From contig MU647545.1 in the NCBI GenBank assembly GCA_026770585.1, forward strand, positions 4,289 through 52,719: a DNA stretch of 48,431 nt. Direction: 5' to 3'. This document shows, in pieces, positions 24,723-32,513 of this stretch. Under the pieces are notes generated by a model. The model was not told the origin of the DNA, did not search any database, and saw only the letters and a list, made by a program, of their open reading frames with translations. This DNA comes from Baffinella frigidus (taxonomy: Eukaryota > Cryptophyceae > Cryptomonadales > Baffinellaceae). Position 1 is the first letter of the stretch, and each line of letters opens with the position of its first letter. Made by a program: the position numbers and the translations under genes.

Positions 24723-25472
24723 TCACTCGAGCCATGGCCATGCATCAGGGCGGTCAAACTCTGACATGATGTCACGCATCAATCCGGGGTAGTTCCCCAT
24801 CACTTCCACCCGTTCCTTGATTCGTTCGATGTAGTTGGTGTAGTTGGCCAGGTAGTAATCCCAGCAGATATGTTCGATCACGATATTGAGATGAAACTCT
24901 TCCCTATCTGGAGACACATCCGCCAAATTGTCGTGGATGAACATAGCGTATGGGCGGTGTCTCCCGAGGCCCGGTATGACATGCCCCAACCCACACGTCG
25001 CCAACCCCTCCTGTACCAGTGTGATCCGCCGAAGTCGCCTGCGGTGCCTGTCTTGACGGAGTTTCAATGCCTTTTCCCGCCGCCGCTTGGTTTTCTCGCG
25101 GCGCTCCATCCACGCGGTCTTGAAACCATGCAGGTCTCCGTGGGTTCGAATCGCGATCTCTAGGCCGTGTGTCTGAGAGTAGCGGTTCTGTGAAACGCGA
25201 CAGAGTGGCACCGAGCGCGGGATCAAGAAGCGCTGTCGCGTGTCGTGTGCGTTCAAGGGATGGATAAATCTCAGCAAATAGTGGAGAACGCCCACTTCAG
25301 TGACCATCAAACGCAACGTCTTACAGCAACTTGCGAGCAAGGCAACGTGACTCAGACGCAGGTGAGGTGCCACATGTTCCAGGACAGAACTGAAGACTTG
25401 TAGAATTCCCACACCATCATGGTGGTTGGGCGTGAAGTTCGTCAGGTGGTCATGCACGCGGGTTAAGGACAT
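24723..25472 (-). CDS. F-box-like / basic protein, ~249 aa
   Basis: Unrecognised with certainty. Residues ~20-60 (VLEHVAPHLRLSHVALLASC..LR) resemble the leucine-rich three-helix F-box pattern. A highly basic stretch follows (~130-160: WMERREKTKRRREKALKLRQ), probably a nuclear or nucleic-acid-binding segment, and then an aromatic-rich helical C-terminus. The frame is open to 25676, but an A/T element (CATAAAATAGG, about 25503-25512) argues for the ATG at 25472, 30-35 nt downstream. If the F-box is real it would recruit SCF ubiquitin ligase; this is tentative. Confidence 0.5.
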   Translation of the reverse strand: MSLTRVHDHLTNFTPNHHDGVGILQVFSSVLEHVAPHLRLSHVALLASCCKTLRLMVTEVGVLHYLLRFIHPLNAHDTRQRFLIPRSVPLCRVSQNRYSQTHGLEIAIRTHGDLHGFKTAWMERREKTKRRREKALKLRQDRHRRRLRRITLVQEGLATCGLGHVIPGLGRHRPYAMFIHDNLADVSPDREEFHLNIVIEHICWDYYLANYTNYIERIKERVEVMGNYPGLMRDIMSEFDRPDAWPWLE

Positions 25473-25620
25473 CTTGGTTGTGTCCACTTGGCATACAAAC
25501 CCTATTTTATGGTACCCAAATAGCAAATACGTGTGTGTTTTGAGATGCACACGTGTGTTCCCGACCTGTGTATGTATACCCCGTACACGAATCAATTTGT
25601 GTGAGTTCACCATCCTGCCA

Positions 25621-25812
25621 ATGAACCACACCAAACTGTCCAGGGCAGAGGAGCTCGCCATACTGGAAGGAGACATCGAACACCTCCAGGCCCAATGCGA
25701 GCGGCAAGTGGCAGACTTCGACGACCGTGATGGTTGCGATATTCTGCAATCGTGTCCTATGAGACAGGAACTTTACCGCTTGGAGGCCCTCTGGCTGCGA
25801 CTTGTAGAGTAA
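25621..25812 (+). CDS. Small acidic helical protein, 63 aa
   Basis: Unrecognised. Almost entirely predicted helix with heptad-like leucines, Glu-rich, three cysteines. A GTATGTATA element about 45 nt upstream and AATAAA shortly after the stop (about 25838) suggest a real transcript. It fills the gap between two larger genes. Confidence 0.5.
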   Translation: MNHTKLSRAEELAILEGDIEHLQAQCERQVADFDDRDGCDILQSCPMRQELYRLEALWLRLVE

Positions 25813-25869
25813 AATGAAAGGTGTGACACCCTGCCAATAAACACAGAGTCTGTAGACTGTCTGCATCAG

Positions 25870-26589
25870 ATGCGAAAGCGGGTGTACAGTTCTCTGGCGC
25901 TCAACACTCCCACCGTATTGGGAAATGCCATGCACACAACTACATCGGATGTGGGGTCTGACACGAATGATCTCCCAATGGCTGAGATACACAACCTGGT
26001 TGGTACGACGGAGTTGTGTTGTAGCACAGGCCTCGTAGACCTCGACTATATTGCATCTGTACTCCCCAACTCCTTCTACGACCGAAAGCGCTTCGCGGCA
26101 ATCACAATCAGGATTGCAGAACCCATGTGTACAGCACTTCTTTTCACAAGTGGTAAGTTAGTACTCACAGGCTCACGCTCTTGGTGCCAATGCCTCCTTG
26201 CGTCACTTCATATTGCCCGGTTACTCACCGCACATTCGCATGGTGTGACCTTTACAGTACGAGAGACGTCTGTGCAGAACATTGTAGGAAATGCGGTTAT
26301 CCCCGTACTAGAAGGTGAATGCCTGGACCTTCAGCTCATGTACGATGCTCTCGGGCCAATCTGTACATGGCAACCTAACATGTTCCCAGGTCTCGTCCTA
26401 CGCCCGGACAACTCTCCAGTCGTGTTACTCTGTTTCTACTCTGGGAAAGTCGTCATCACAGGAGGGAAGAAAGAGAGAGATATCTATGACGGATGGGCAC
26501 ACCTCTGGCCTACAGTGCGCCGCTTCATCCGGAATAAGCCCTTGGGGAGCACCAACAAGCGAAACAAGACAGACTCTAATCAGATGTGA
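25870..26589 (+). CDS. TATA-box-binding protein homologue (TBP)
   Basis: General transcription factor, 239 aa. The two-fold TBP saddle is clear. Repeat 1 (~38-125) begins IHNLVGTTEL and contains RFAAITIRIAEP and ALLFTSGKLVLTG. Repeat 2 (~137-225) begins VQNIVGNAVIP and contains MFPGLVLRP and LLCFYSGKVVITGG. The four phenylalanines that kink TATA DNA in canonical TBP (two per repeat) are at the expected places. N- and C-terminal tails are short, and the C-terminus is basic. A viral TBP fits with the many TATTTAAG-type elements before core genes, so it probably drives viral transcription. An ATG at 25930 is an alternative start. Confidence 0.88.
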   Translation: MRKRVYSSLALNTPTVLGNAMHTTTSDVGSDTNDLPMAEIHNLVGTTELCCSTGLVDLDYIASVLPNSFYDRKRFAAITIRIAEPMCTALLFTSGKLVLTGSRSWCQCLLASLHIARLLTAHSHGVTFTVRETSVQNIVGNAVIPVLEGECLDLQLMYDALGPICTWQPNMFPGLVLRPDNSPVVLLCFYSGKVVITGGKKERDIYDGWAHLWPTVRRFIRNKPLGSTNKRNKTDSNQM

Positions 26590-26599
26590 CGTTTACACC

Positions 26600-27175
26600 T
26601 CAACACGACGCACGGATCTGTTGCAATCTAAAAGGGGTGGCTCCAAAACAGAAGGACTGGCTAAATGTGCTCTCCTTCAAAAGCAGCTGGAGTCCCGAGG
26701 GCGTGACACGCCGCGCGTTCAGTGATGGGTCTAAAACACCTCCAGCCTGTAGGAGCTGCGTCGTGAGGATACTGCAGCAAGTAGCGTGTGGTGCTGTGGG
26801 GGCATACCACAACGGCAAGAACCGCACGAACGTGGCTATCATAGAGTATGGTGAGAACACCGCGCGGTCGTGGCAAATTTTCTTGGCCATGTCAAACACC
26901 TGCGCTCTTTGTCGAGAAGTAACTGGGATGAACTGGAATACATAATTCTTTCTGGTGAATCTCTTTTCGGATATTTCAACAGCCTGGCCGAACATGACGC
27001 ACACCGCTTGCATGGACACAGTCTCTTCACCGGAAGACATGCGGTAATTTGCCATGGGGAATGCGAGTTCTACATGACACGATGGACCATCGACATGGGC
27101 TACAATTCGGTTCAAAAAGGGGTCTGTAGCTGGTGGGGAGTAGAACGCAATCATGATTAACTCTTCGGTAGGCAT
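26600..27175 (-). CDS. Permuted papain-fold cysteine hydrolase, ~191 aa
   Basis: Resembles the poxvirus G6 / YiiX-like / LRAT-NlpC superfamily in which the papain fold is circularly permuted. The catalytic His-x-Glu is in CHVELAFP (~36-43), and the nucleophile is likely the second Cys of TCCSILTTQLLQAGG (~138-152) at the start of a helix. A SMQAVCV strand and RxYVFxFIPVT element lie between. Members act as amidases or peptidases on lipoproteins or ubiquitin-like substrates; the substrate here is unknown. The frame begins at 27244, but A/T-rich elements at 27211-27226 lie inside it, so the ATG at 27175 is chosen. Confidence 0.65.
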   Translation of the reverse strand: MPTEELIMIAFYSPPATDPFLNRIVAHVDGPSCHVELAFPMANYRMSSGEETVSMQAVCVMFGQAVEISEKRFTRKNYVFQFIPVTSRQRAQVFDMAKKICHDRAVFSPYSMIATFVRFLPLWYAPTAPHATCCSILTTQLLQAGGVLDPSLNARRVTPSGLQLLLKESTFSQSFCFGATPFRLQQIRASC

Positions 27176-27290
27176 AGACCGTAGATACGAGGATGTGTTT
27201 CGTGACACAATATAAGCTGATATACGCGATACTCGTTCATACATTTACACACATTACTTGCACACCACATCCAACATCTCCTACACTATG

Positions 27291-28040
27291 CTAATAGAGC
27301 ATGGAGCTCATCTTCTCATTACGAGACGGCTGCAGCCTGGCAGCACGAGGGTTCTGAGGGTTCATATGCGTCTCCAGCGCATCCCGGACAGCGGTCTCGA
27401 CAGTGGCAGCACAAAATTTCGGAGCGTCCATATGCTTGGCCAGCGCATCCCGGACAGCGCTCTCGATGGTGGCAGCATGCGATTTCGGAGCGTCTGTATG
27501 CTTGGTCAGCGCATCCCGGACAGCGTTCTCGACAGTGGCAGCACTAATGCTGCGACGAGACTGCTTCACATCCCGAGGGTGAGAAATAGCTGATGCCACC
27601 CCCGTCCGCGATTGAGACATAAGCGTGTCCTTGTAGGACTCGAAGGTCATCGGCCGGGACGCAAGACTCTTCTCCGGACGGAGAGTCTCATCCATGACAG
27701 ACTTGATCATGTCGCGTACATTCCCACGAGTGACGATTGGCTGTGTAGGGGTAACCTGGGGGCTATTGGTTGTAGTAACAGAAGTTCCCGACTTCACCGA
27801 GTCTGCGTTCTTCATAGCGGCCCTGATCATTTCAAGGATTTCCTCTCGAGACATGTCACGCCCCACAGATTCACCCGATGGGGCAGTGGGTAGAGCACTC
27901 GACTGATTCGGCAGAGGTTCCGCGGTAGAATGGTCAAGCGTAACACCAGCACGAAACTCGATCACGTCAGAGTTTGAGAACATTGTAGTAGAATTCACAC
28001 CCGACATGTGTGACTTGGTACTACGCGGGGCCATAGACAT
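27291..28040 (-). CDS. Protein with three C-terminal 22-residue repeats, ~249 aa
   Basis: Unrecognised. Mostly disordered, Ser/Thr/Pro-rich. Two similar helical motifs (MSREEILEMIRAAM, VRDMIKSVMDETLRP) occur in the middle. Near the C-terminus lie three tandem 22-residue repeats of the form AAT[VI]E.AVRDAL.KH.DAPK, each a short amphipathic helix, encoded by 66-bp DNA repeats (about 27350-27555). TATTTAAG on the minus strand (28077-28084) is 37 nt before the ATG at 28040, so the longer frame to 28118 is not used. Repeated amphipathic helices suggest a multivalent binding or tegument/scaffold protein (inference). Confidence 0.6.
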   Translation of the reverse strand: MSMAPRSTKSHMSGVNSTTMFSNSDVIEFRAGVTLDHSTAEPLPNQSSALPTAPSGESVGRDMSREEILEMIRAAMKNADSVKSGTSVTTTNSPQVTPTQPIVTRGNVRDMIKSVMDETLRPEKSLASRPMTFESYKDTLMSQSRTGVASAISHPRDVKQSRRSISAATVENAVRDALTKHTDAPKSHAATIESAVRDALAKHMDAPKFCAATVETAVRDALETHMNPQNPRAARLQPSRNEKMSSMLY

Positions 28041-28076
28041 AGAAGGGGATGTCAGTCCCCATGACAAACCAACCCC

Positions 28077-28084
28077 CTTAAATA
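28077..28084 (-). promoter_or_regulatory. TATA-like element fixing the start of the repeat protein
   Basis: TATTTAAG on the minus strand, 37 nt before the ATG at 28040. It lies inside the longer open frame (to 28118), which excludes the upstream start. Confidence 0.65.
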
Positions 28085-28296
28085 CAATTGACACGAAGCA
28101 CGTATCTGTCAAGGGCATAGATATCCAAGATTACCGGATGCGATCAAAAGAAGTGTATTCAATGCAAGAAATGACATGGTATACAGTACACTACTCGCAA
28201 TCAAGGCCTGTCTTTGCCGACGCAGGTACCCGGAACCGTTATGTTCAACTCTGTGGTGCATGAAAGTAGACTCTTCAATGATTCATTACTCATCCG

Positions 28297-29088
28297 CTAA
28301 ATACGACCCAAACACAACCACCACATGATAGTGACTGCACTTGCGAACGTGTACACCACGCGACCGAGGTAACATGTGACAATCCCTATCTCTGGAGATG
28401 CATGAAGCATGACTAATACCAAATCAAGGAAGAGTTGTATCACCAACCCGTCAGCCCTTGCCCCCAACCCCATGAACACTAGACGGTTCAGTCTCTGGTC
28501 TATCACGACGAGAATGAGGGTACAGATCACACGAGTACAGACTGAAACGACGTGGTTTGTATACACCTCGAGATGTGAAGTGTCTTCTGTGTCATCTACA
28601 ACAGGCTCACAGAGAGATGACATTGCTGACACATAGACCAGCACTAAGAGAATTAGGGCATGTATCGAAATAGGGGACATTGTCAACATAAGCAGTATGA
28701 CGTGGTGCCCACCAATAAAGGTCCAGAATTCGTTATTTGCAGTGTAAGCACCCCCATAGCTCAGCACGAGACTCTGTGTTAAGATAGACTCGTCTTGGTA
28801 GATACTCCGGACCTTTCCCCATAAAAGTGCAGCCTCTGCAGCGGTAATCAGACACCCTAGGTGGGCCCAGATATAGCTATCCAATTCAAATACAACCGCG
28901 TCTAGTGTCACACCGACTGAGATGACGGCTGTGGAAACAGTTTGATTCCCAGCCGGGGCTTGACTGACAAAGATAATGGTCTTCTCTGCGAGCCCGTCGT
29001 CTCCAAACAAGGCGAAAGGTGCGACTGCCACCAGGCCACATAGTACACCCACTATAACCGTTAAGGAACACAACTTATCCTCATCCAT
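28297..29088 (-). CDS. Multi-pass membrane protein, ~263 aa
   Basis: Unrecognised protein with about six to seven hydrophobic segments (approximate residues 8-27, 45-65, 75-95, 130-150, 153-172, 195-215, 225-262). There is little soluble loop except an acidic one (VDDTEDTSH, ~178-190). The frame continues to 29142, but a GTTATATAG element lies there, so the ATG at 29088 (MDEDKL) is preferred. It shares the promoter region with the divergent small gene at 29168. Confidence 0.7.
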   Translation of the reverse strand: MDEDKLCSLTVIVGVLCGLVAVAPFALFGDDGLAEKTIIFVSQAPAGNQTVSTAVISVGVTLDAVVFELDSYIWAHLGCLITAAEAALLWGKVRSIYQDESILTQSLVLSYGGAYTANNEFWTFIGGHHVILLMLTMSPISIHALILLVLVYVSAMSSLCEPVVDDTEDTSHLEVYTNHVVSVCTRVICTLILVVIDQRLNRLVFMGLGARADGLVIQLFLDLVLVMLHASPEIGIVTCYLGRVVYTFASAVTIMWWLCLGRI

Positions 29089-29167
29089 GTGCGAATTGTC
29101 GCGTAATAGTGGATACAGCCCCAGACACACTATATAACCCAATATAGAAAAGGGTATCTAATAGACC

Positions 29168-29470
29168 ATGGTCAAGTCGACCGGGCTGAAATTTAAGAAA
29201 GGGTGGGGTGACACAAACAACTTATTTACACTTCACAACGGTGTAGTCAAGGATGGGTTTATCAAATTTGATATCAGACGCCGACGTCAGACACCAGCGC
29301 TTCGCTTTGGCACTGGTACTGAGCTAGTTGTGACATACAAGGGTAAATATTACGAGGTAGTGGTGGACCATTTTGCCCCTCGCTCGCGTACAGGGTCAGA
29401 TATCACTGCGTCTGGGAAGATCGCATTCGTCATGCATGAAGGGGTCGCAAGGATCCTCGATGAGGGGTAG
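29168..29470 (+). CDS. Small basic beta-rich protein, 100 aa
   Basis: Unrecognised. Highly basic first half (KFKKGWG, DIRRRRQ) with alternating hydrophobic residues suggesting beta strands. A YKGKYYEVVVDHF segment sits in the middle. It could be a small DNA- or RNA-binding barrel or a capsid cement protein; neither is shown. The start ATG is supported by the TATATA-rich divergent promoter at about 29130-29150. Confidence 0.55.
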   Translation: MVKSTGLKFKKGWGDTNNLFTLHNGVVKDGFIKFDIRRRRQTPALRFGTGTELVVTYKGKYYEVVVDHFAPRSRTGSDITASGKIAFVMHEGVARILDEG

Positions 29471-29498
29471 TAGATGTGAGATATTATATTGTGGTATG

Positions 29499-29506
29499 TA
29501 TTTAAG
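29499..29506 (+). promoter_or_regulatory. TATA-like element fixing the start of the coiled-coil gene
   Basis: TATTTAAG, two bases before the first ATG (29509) but 42 nt before the second in-frame ATG (29548). The spacing seen at other genes selects 29548. Confidence 0.65.
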
Positions 29507-29547
29507 ACATGGAAGCCTATACACACCATCAGTATCGATTATTTGAT

Positions 29548-30210
29548 ATGGCGACGATTGGTTCGAATTCTGCATCAAACCTGAACCAGGCTACACCGGA
29601 CCAGACTACACAGAATCAGAATCAGAATCAGAATCAGAATCAGAATCAGAATCAGAACCAGAATCAGAATCAGAATCAGAATCAGAATCAGATGGCATCA
29701 CAGCAGAATTCTACCGGCGAGCAGCATTCTCTGATGCAGCAAGTTTCTACACAGGAGAGGCGGATCTCTGAACTCTCACAAGCTCTTGATTCTCGCAACG
29801 CACAACTGCTCAAGTTCGAGTCTGAGAAGAAGGTTGAAATGGAAGCTCTGATGGCTGGGATGAAGCAGTGGATTCAAAACCTTGACATTAAGAGTGACAA
29901 CCATAAAGAAGAATTTCAGAAGGGTCTACAGCGGCTCGTGGACACTTCGTCGTTTGACAATGGTGTGTGGCAGGTTATGACGTGTGCGTCAGCTTCTGCA
30001 GCCAAGATGGAGGAACAGTACCAGTCTCTCAAGATCCAGTACGACGAGCTTCAGACGAAGAACAGCGGTGGTGTGTTTATGAACCCGGACCATCGTGTTG
30101 GTGATAAACGCGCTGCAGATGGTGTTCCTAACACCGAGTCTGGAGCCTCTCCGGACATCTGGAGTAACTTTATTGCGGACGTGAGTAGGACGGGTTATCA
30201 AGTCATGTAG
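29548..30210 (+). CDS. Asn/Gln-repeat coiled-coil protein, ~220 aa
   Basis: Unrecognised. After a short Asn/Gln/Thr-rich start comes a (Gln-Asn)n tract (~22-48) encoded by about 13 CAGAAT hexamers. A long helical, coiled-coil-like region follows (~60-180), then a short tail. Prion-like N/Q tracts promote condensation, so an assembly or viral-factory scaffold is possible (speculation). The C-terminal codons and downstream flank are the start of a duplicated segment (30195-30290 versus 30724-30823). AATAAA follows about 38 nt after the stop. Confidence 0.6.
   Translation: MATIGSNSASNLNQATPDQTTQNQNQNQNQNQNQNQNQNQNQNQNQNQMASQQNSTGEQHSLMQQVSTQERRISELSQALDSRNAQLLKFESEKKVEMEALMAGMKQWIQNLDIKSDNHKEEFQKGLQRLVDTSSFDNGVWQVMTCASASAAKMEEQYQSLKIQYDELQTKNSGGVFMNPDHRVGDKRAADGVPNTESGASPDIWSNFIADVSRTGYQVM
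29611..29690 (+). repeat. CAGAAT hexanucleotide tract
   Basis: Thirteen tandem CAGAAT hexamers with one variant unit (CAGAAC), in frame, encoding alternating Gln and Asn. Expected to vary in length by slippage. Confidence 0.9.
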
Positions 30211-30290
30211 ACAAATGTGTTTCTACTTGGTTAGTTATTTTATATTTAATAAACGACTGGATTGTCTCATGAACACCCGTGTCACACATG
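30195..30290 (+). repeat. Upstream copy, first half of a duplicated 3' flank
   Basis: End of the coiled-coil gene plus its polyadenylation region (TATCAAGTCATGTAG...AATAAACGACT...CACACATG). It matches 30724-30823 at roughly three-quarters identity by eye. Together with 30502-30600 it forms an uninterrupted version of the segment that, downstream, is split by the phosphodiesterase gene. Confidence 0.75.
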
Positions 30291-30506
30291 TTTGGATTTA
30301 CCCAAGCCCGTTCAAATTTCCCCCTCTCACAGGGTAATACCCAACCCCAGACAAACTTTCTCCACACACGGAATGACATGCTCTGTGCTTCTCTTTTCAA
30401 TTCACCGTTCAACTCATCACACTGCAAACACACGCTGCAAACGCCTCGGACGCCAGTGGCCACGTCTGCGCCCACACCCGCCAAGACTCAGACTGCCACC
30501 CCCAAG
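30288..30506 (+). CDS. Possible exon of a small viral gene
   Basis: An ATG at 30288 opens a ~73-codon segment (starting MFGFTQARS, then Asn/Phe-rich, then Thr/Pro/Ala-rich) that runs into AAG|GTAAGA at 30507, an excellent splice-donor match. Unspliced, the frame stops at 30581. Where the exon would be joined is unknown. The corresponding place in the second copy of the duplicated segment has been replaced by the phosphodiesterase gene. Could equally be non-coding. Confidence 0.3.
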
Positions 30507-30600
30507 GTAAGAAACGTTTCTGCAAAACCAAAAATCCACAGCAGCACGGTCCGAGTGAGGGGTGTGAGATGCAAAATGTGAACCATACCATGGGCTATAC
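30502..30600 (+). repeat. Upstream copy, second half of the duplicated segment
   Basis: Closely matches 32208-32306 over about 95 bp (for example TGCAAAACCAAAAATCCACA and GAGATGCAAAATGTGAACCA are identical) and runs up to GGGCTATAC, the 3' end of the tRNA-Ile gene in the downstream copy, after which the copies diverge. Confidence 0.85.
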
Positions 30601-30641
30601 AGGGTTATCTCTGGGGATAAACCCCATTCAGGCATAGCCGG
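30590..30641 (-). pseudogene. Possible tRNA relic
   Basis: In the upstream copy the position of the tRNA gene holds a ~50-nt sequence that starts GGCTATGCCTGAATGGGG on the minus strand and ends ATAGCCCA. It could form a tRNA-like acceptor stem and contains a GGGG-TTTAT-CCCC hairpin, but lacks a recognisable anticodon arm. It may be a decayed copy of tRNA-Ile or an unrelated hairpin. Confidence 0.3.
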
Positions 30642-30662
30642 AGTGACTTTACCTCATAACCT

Positions 30663-30723
30663 CTGCTGTAGGGCACAGGCTAGAGGGGCGACATGCGGGC
30701 GGAGCCCCTGTGCCCTACAGCAG
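30663..30723. repeat. Perfect 17-bp inverted repeat
   Basis: CTGCTGTAGGGCACAGG at 30663-30679 is repeated inverted at 30707-30723, with a 27-nt G/C-rich loop. It lies at the junction between the two copies of the duplicated segment, directly before the second copy (30724). It may be a mobile-element or recombination relic. Confidence 0.85.
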
Positions 30724-30823
30724 ATTATCAAATCATGTAGACCAATGTGTTTATACGTGGTTGATTTATATTTAATATTTAATAAACGACTAAACCGACC
30801 TATGGACACCCATACCACACATG
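30724..30823 (+). repeat. Downstream copy, first half of the duplicated segment
   Basis: Matches 30195-30290, including a copy of the final codons and stop of the coiled-coil gene and its AATAAA region. The phosphodiesterase coding frame begins in or just after it. Confidence 0.75.
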
Positions 30824-32334
30824 CATCCCTTCACAGACTTCCCCACCTTCTGTACTTTGGTGACGATGGCATCTGCAGCTCCTGGGCCACCACCCCCGTC
30901 ATGAACGTCAAGAAGATCCCCGATGAGAGCGAGGTCTTCCCCGGATTTCGCCGATTGGTGTCCGACTGTGATGAGCATATGCAGACCGCCGCAAGCGTCG
31001 CCGACACCAACCCATGGCGGTGTGGCAGTGTAACATCGCGGAGCGACTGCTCACACTCGTTAATGCGCGAATGCGTCCAGGACCCCCCAGTGTTTCACCG
31101 AGTGTTGTCCGACGACTCTGAACAGAGCGCCGCCGACACCAACCCATCGAGCGAGGACAGCCCTTTGGCTCAGCCGTGTCCCGAGTGGCCCGCGGTCGAC
31201 GAGGGCCTCGTCGCCTTCGGCAAGTGGCATCTTCACACCTTCACCCTCGACCCAACAACCCTGCCCACCGATGTCCTCTGCTATCTGGCTATGGAGATGT
31301 TCGTCAGCGCGGGGCTTCCCGCGGGGCTTGCCGAGGACCGCGTTCGCCGCTTCATCCTCGCGGTCCGCGCCTCCATGCTCGACAACCCCTACCACAGCTT
31401 CTACCACAGCTTCGACGTGATGCAGACGACCAACGCGCTCGCGACTTCCACCGGGGTCATGGCGCGCCTCGACTCGTGGGAGCGCTTTGCCCTCTTGTCT
31501 GCGGCCCTCTGTCACGACACAGAGCACCCGGGGGTGACGTCACAGTTCCTCTCCAAGGCATCGAGGTGTGTGAGGCGCGGCAAGTACAGGGGCATCATCT
31601 TCCGAGACGCGCTCCTCGAGAAACACCATGCGCTACGCACACTCGAATTTATGTGCACCAAAGACGTCGGCATCCTCGAAGGGCTGTCCTCCGCGCAGTA
31701 CTACCACTTCAGATCCTCCGTGTCGAAGATCATCCTCGCAACCGACATCACTCGCCACTCTGAATTCATCAACCACCTCAAGGAGTTCGCCGCGCGCCGC
31801 GCCGAAGACCCGGCGGTGGAGGTGGAGATGAACAAACAGCTGGCTATGGAGCTCATGGTCAAGTGCGCGGACATCTCCAACGTGTGCAAACCCGCGGCGG
31901 TGGCGCGTCGCTGGGCTCTGCGCATCACTGACGAGTTCTTCCTCCAAGGCGACATTGAACGCGCCATGGGCATGGATGTATCGCAAAACTGCGACCGCTT
32001 CACCACATCACGCGTCGCCGTTCAAACAGGGTTTATCGACTATCTCGCCACCCCCCTCTTCACCCTCCTCACAGCCGCCTTCTCCGGCTTAGACACTATG
32101 CTCGCGCAGCTTCTGGACAACCGCGCGCTCTACGCCCTCTGCTCCGACGTTGAACTCGAGACGGCGCGCGACTGGGAGGAGAGCGTAGACACGACCGCCT
32201 CGCTGTGCCAAGGCGAACATTTTTGCAAAACCAAAAATCCACAGCAGCACGGTCCGAGTGAAAGGTGTGAGATGCAAAATGTGAACCATACTATGGGCTA
32301 TACGGGACTCGAACCCGTGACTTTCGCGTCATAA
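30802..32334 (+). CDS. Class-I-type 3',5'-cyclic nucleotide phosphodiesterase
   Basis: Hydrolyses cAMP or cGMP. The PDEase catalytic domain covers residues ~150-470 with all signatures: YHSFYHSFDV (HN..H-like metal site), LCHDTEHPGV (HD-x2-HPG), KCADISN, and QTGFIDYLATPLF containing the purine-binding Gln. Two similar Ser/Asp-rich segments (..AADTNP..) precede it. Strongly G/C-rich and host-like. Starts at 30802 or 30901 are possible. The C-terminal ~35 codons run into the second half of the duplicated viral flank and antisense into the tRNA gene, so the original C-terminus was probably lost. No viral TATTTAAG or TTTACTACA element was seen upstream. Probably a captured host gene; expression is uncertain. 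Confidence 0.8.
   Translation: MDTHTTHASLHRLPHLLYFGDDGICSSWATTPVMNVKKIPDESEVFPGFRRLVSDCDEHMQTAASVADTNPWRCGSVTSRSDCSHSLMRECVQDPPVFHRVLSDDSEQSAADTNPSSEDSPLAQPCPEWPAVDEGLVAFGKWHLHTFTLDPTTLPTDVLCYLAMEMFVSAGLPAGLAEDRVRRFILAVRASMLDNPYHSFYHSFDVMQTTNALATSTGVMARLDSWERFALLSAALCHDTEHPGVTSQFLSKASRCVRRGKYRGIIFRDALLEKHHALRTLEFMCTKDVGILEGLSSAQYYHFRSSVSKIILATDITRHSEFINHLKEFAARRAEDPAVEVEMNKQLAMELMVKCADISNVCKPAAVARRWALRITDEFFLQGDIERAMGMDVSQNCDRFTTSRVAVQTGFIDYLATPLFTLLTAAFSGLDTMLAQLLDNRALYALCSDVELETARDWEESVDTTASLCQGEHFCKTKNPQQHGPSERCEMQNVNHTMGYTGLEPVTFAS
32208..32306 (+). repeat. Downstream copy, second half of the duplicated segment
   Basis: Matches 30502-30600. It is separated from its first half by the phosphodiesterase gene, and includes the 3' end of the tRNA gene. 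Confidence 0.85.
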
Positions 32335-32367
32335 GCACGACGCTCTAACCAACTGAGCTAATAGCCC
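32294..32367 (-). tRNA. tRNA-Ile (anticodon UAU)
   Basis: Complete 74-nt cloverleaf on the minus strand. Acceptor GGGCTAT pairs with ATAGCCC, and an A discriminator follows. D arm GCTC-AGTTGGTTA-GAGC, anticodon stem TCGTG/CGCGA with loop CTTATGA (anticodon TAT at 34-36), T arm ACGGG-TTCGAGT-CCCGT. It lacks an encoded CCA and an intron. It resembles eukaryotic tRNA-Ile rather than bacterial forms and would decode AUA. The phosphodiesterase frame reads through part of it in antisense. Confidence 0.92.
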
Positions 32368-32513
32368 ACCGGGGGGGAGGTGAGCTCAAGTGTAAATTAA
32401 CTCCATTAAATCATATTTCCACCCGCGTCTTCTGAAGCGCGTTCTACACACACACACACACTCCCAGAAGGCGGCACATGTGCTGGCAATGCGTTGTGCG
32501 TGCAGAAACAGGG

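Noticed and set aside
30643-30801. N-terminal extension of the phosphodiesterase
   Set aside because: The upstream part of the frame crosses the 17-bp inverted repeat and the duplicated 3' flank and has no protein-like character.
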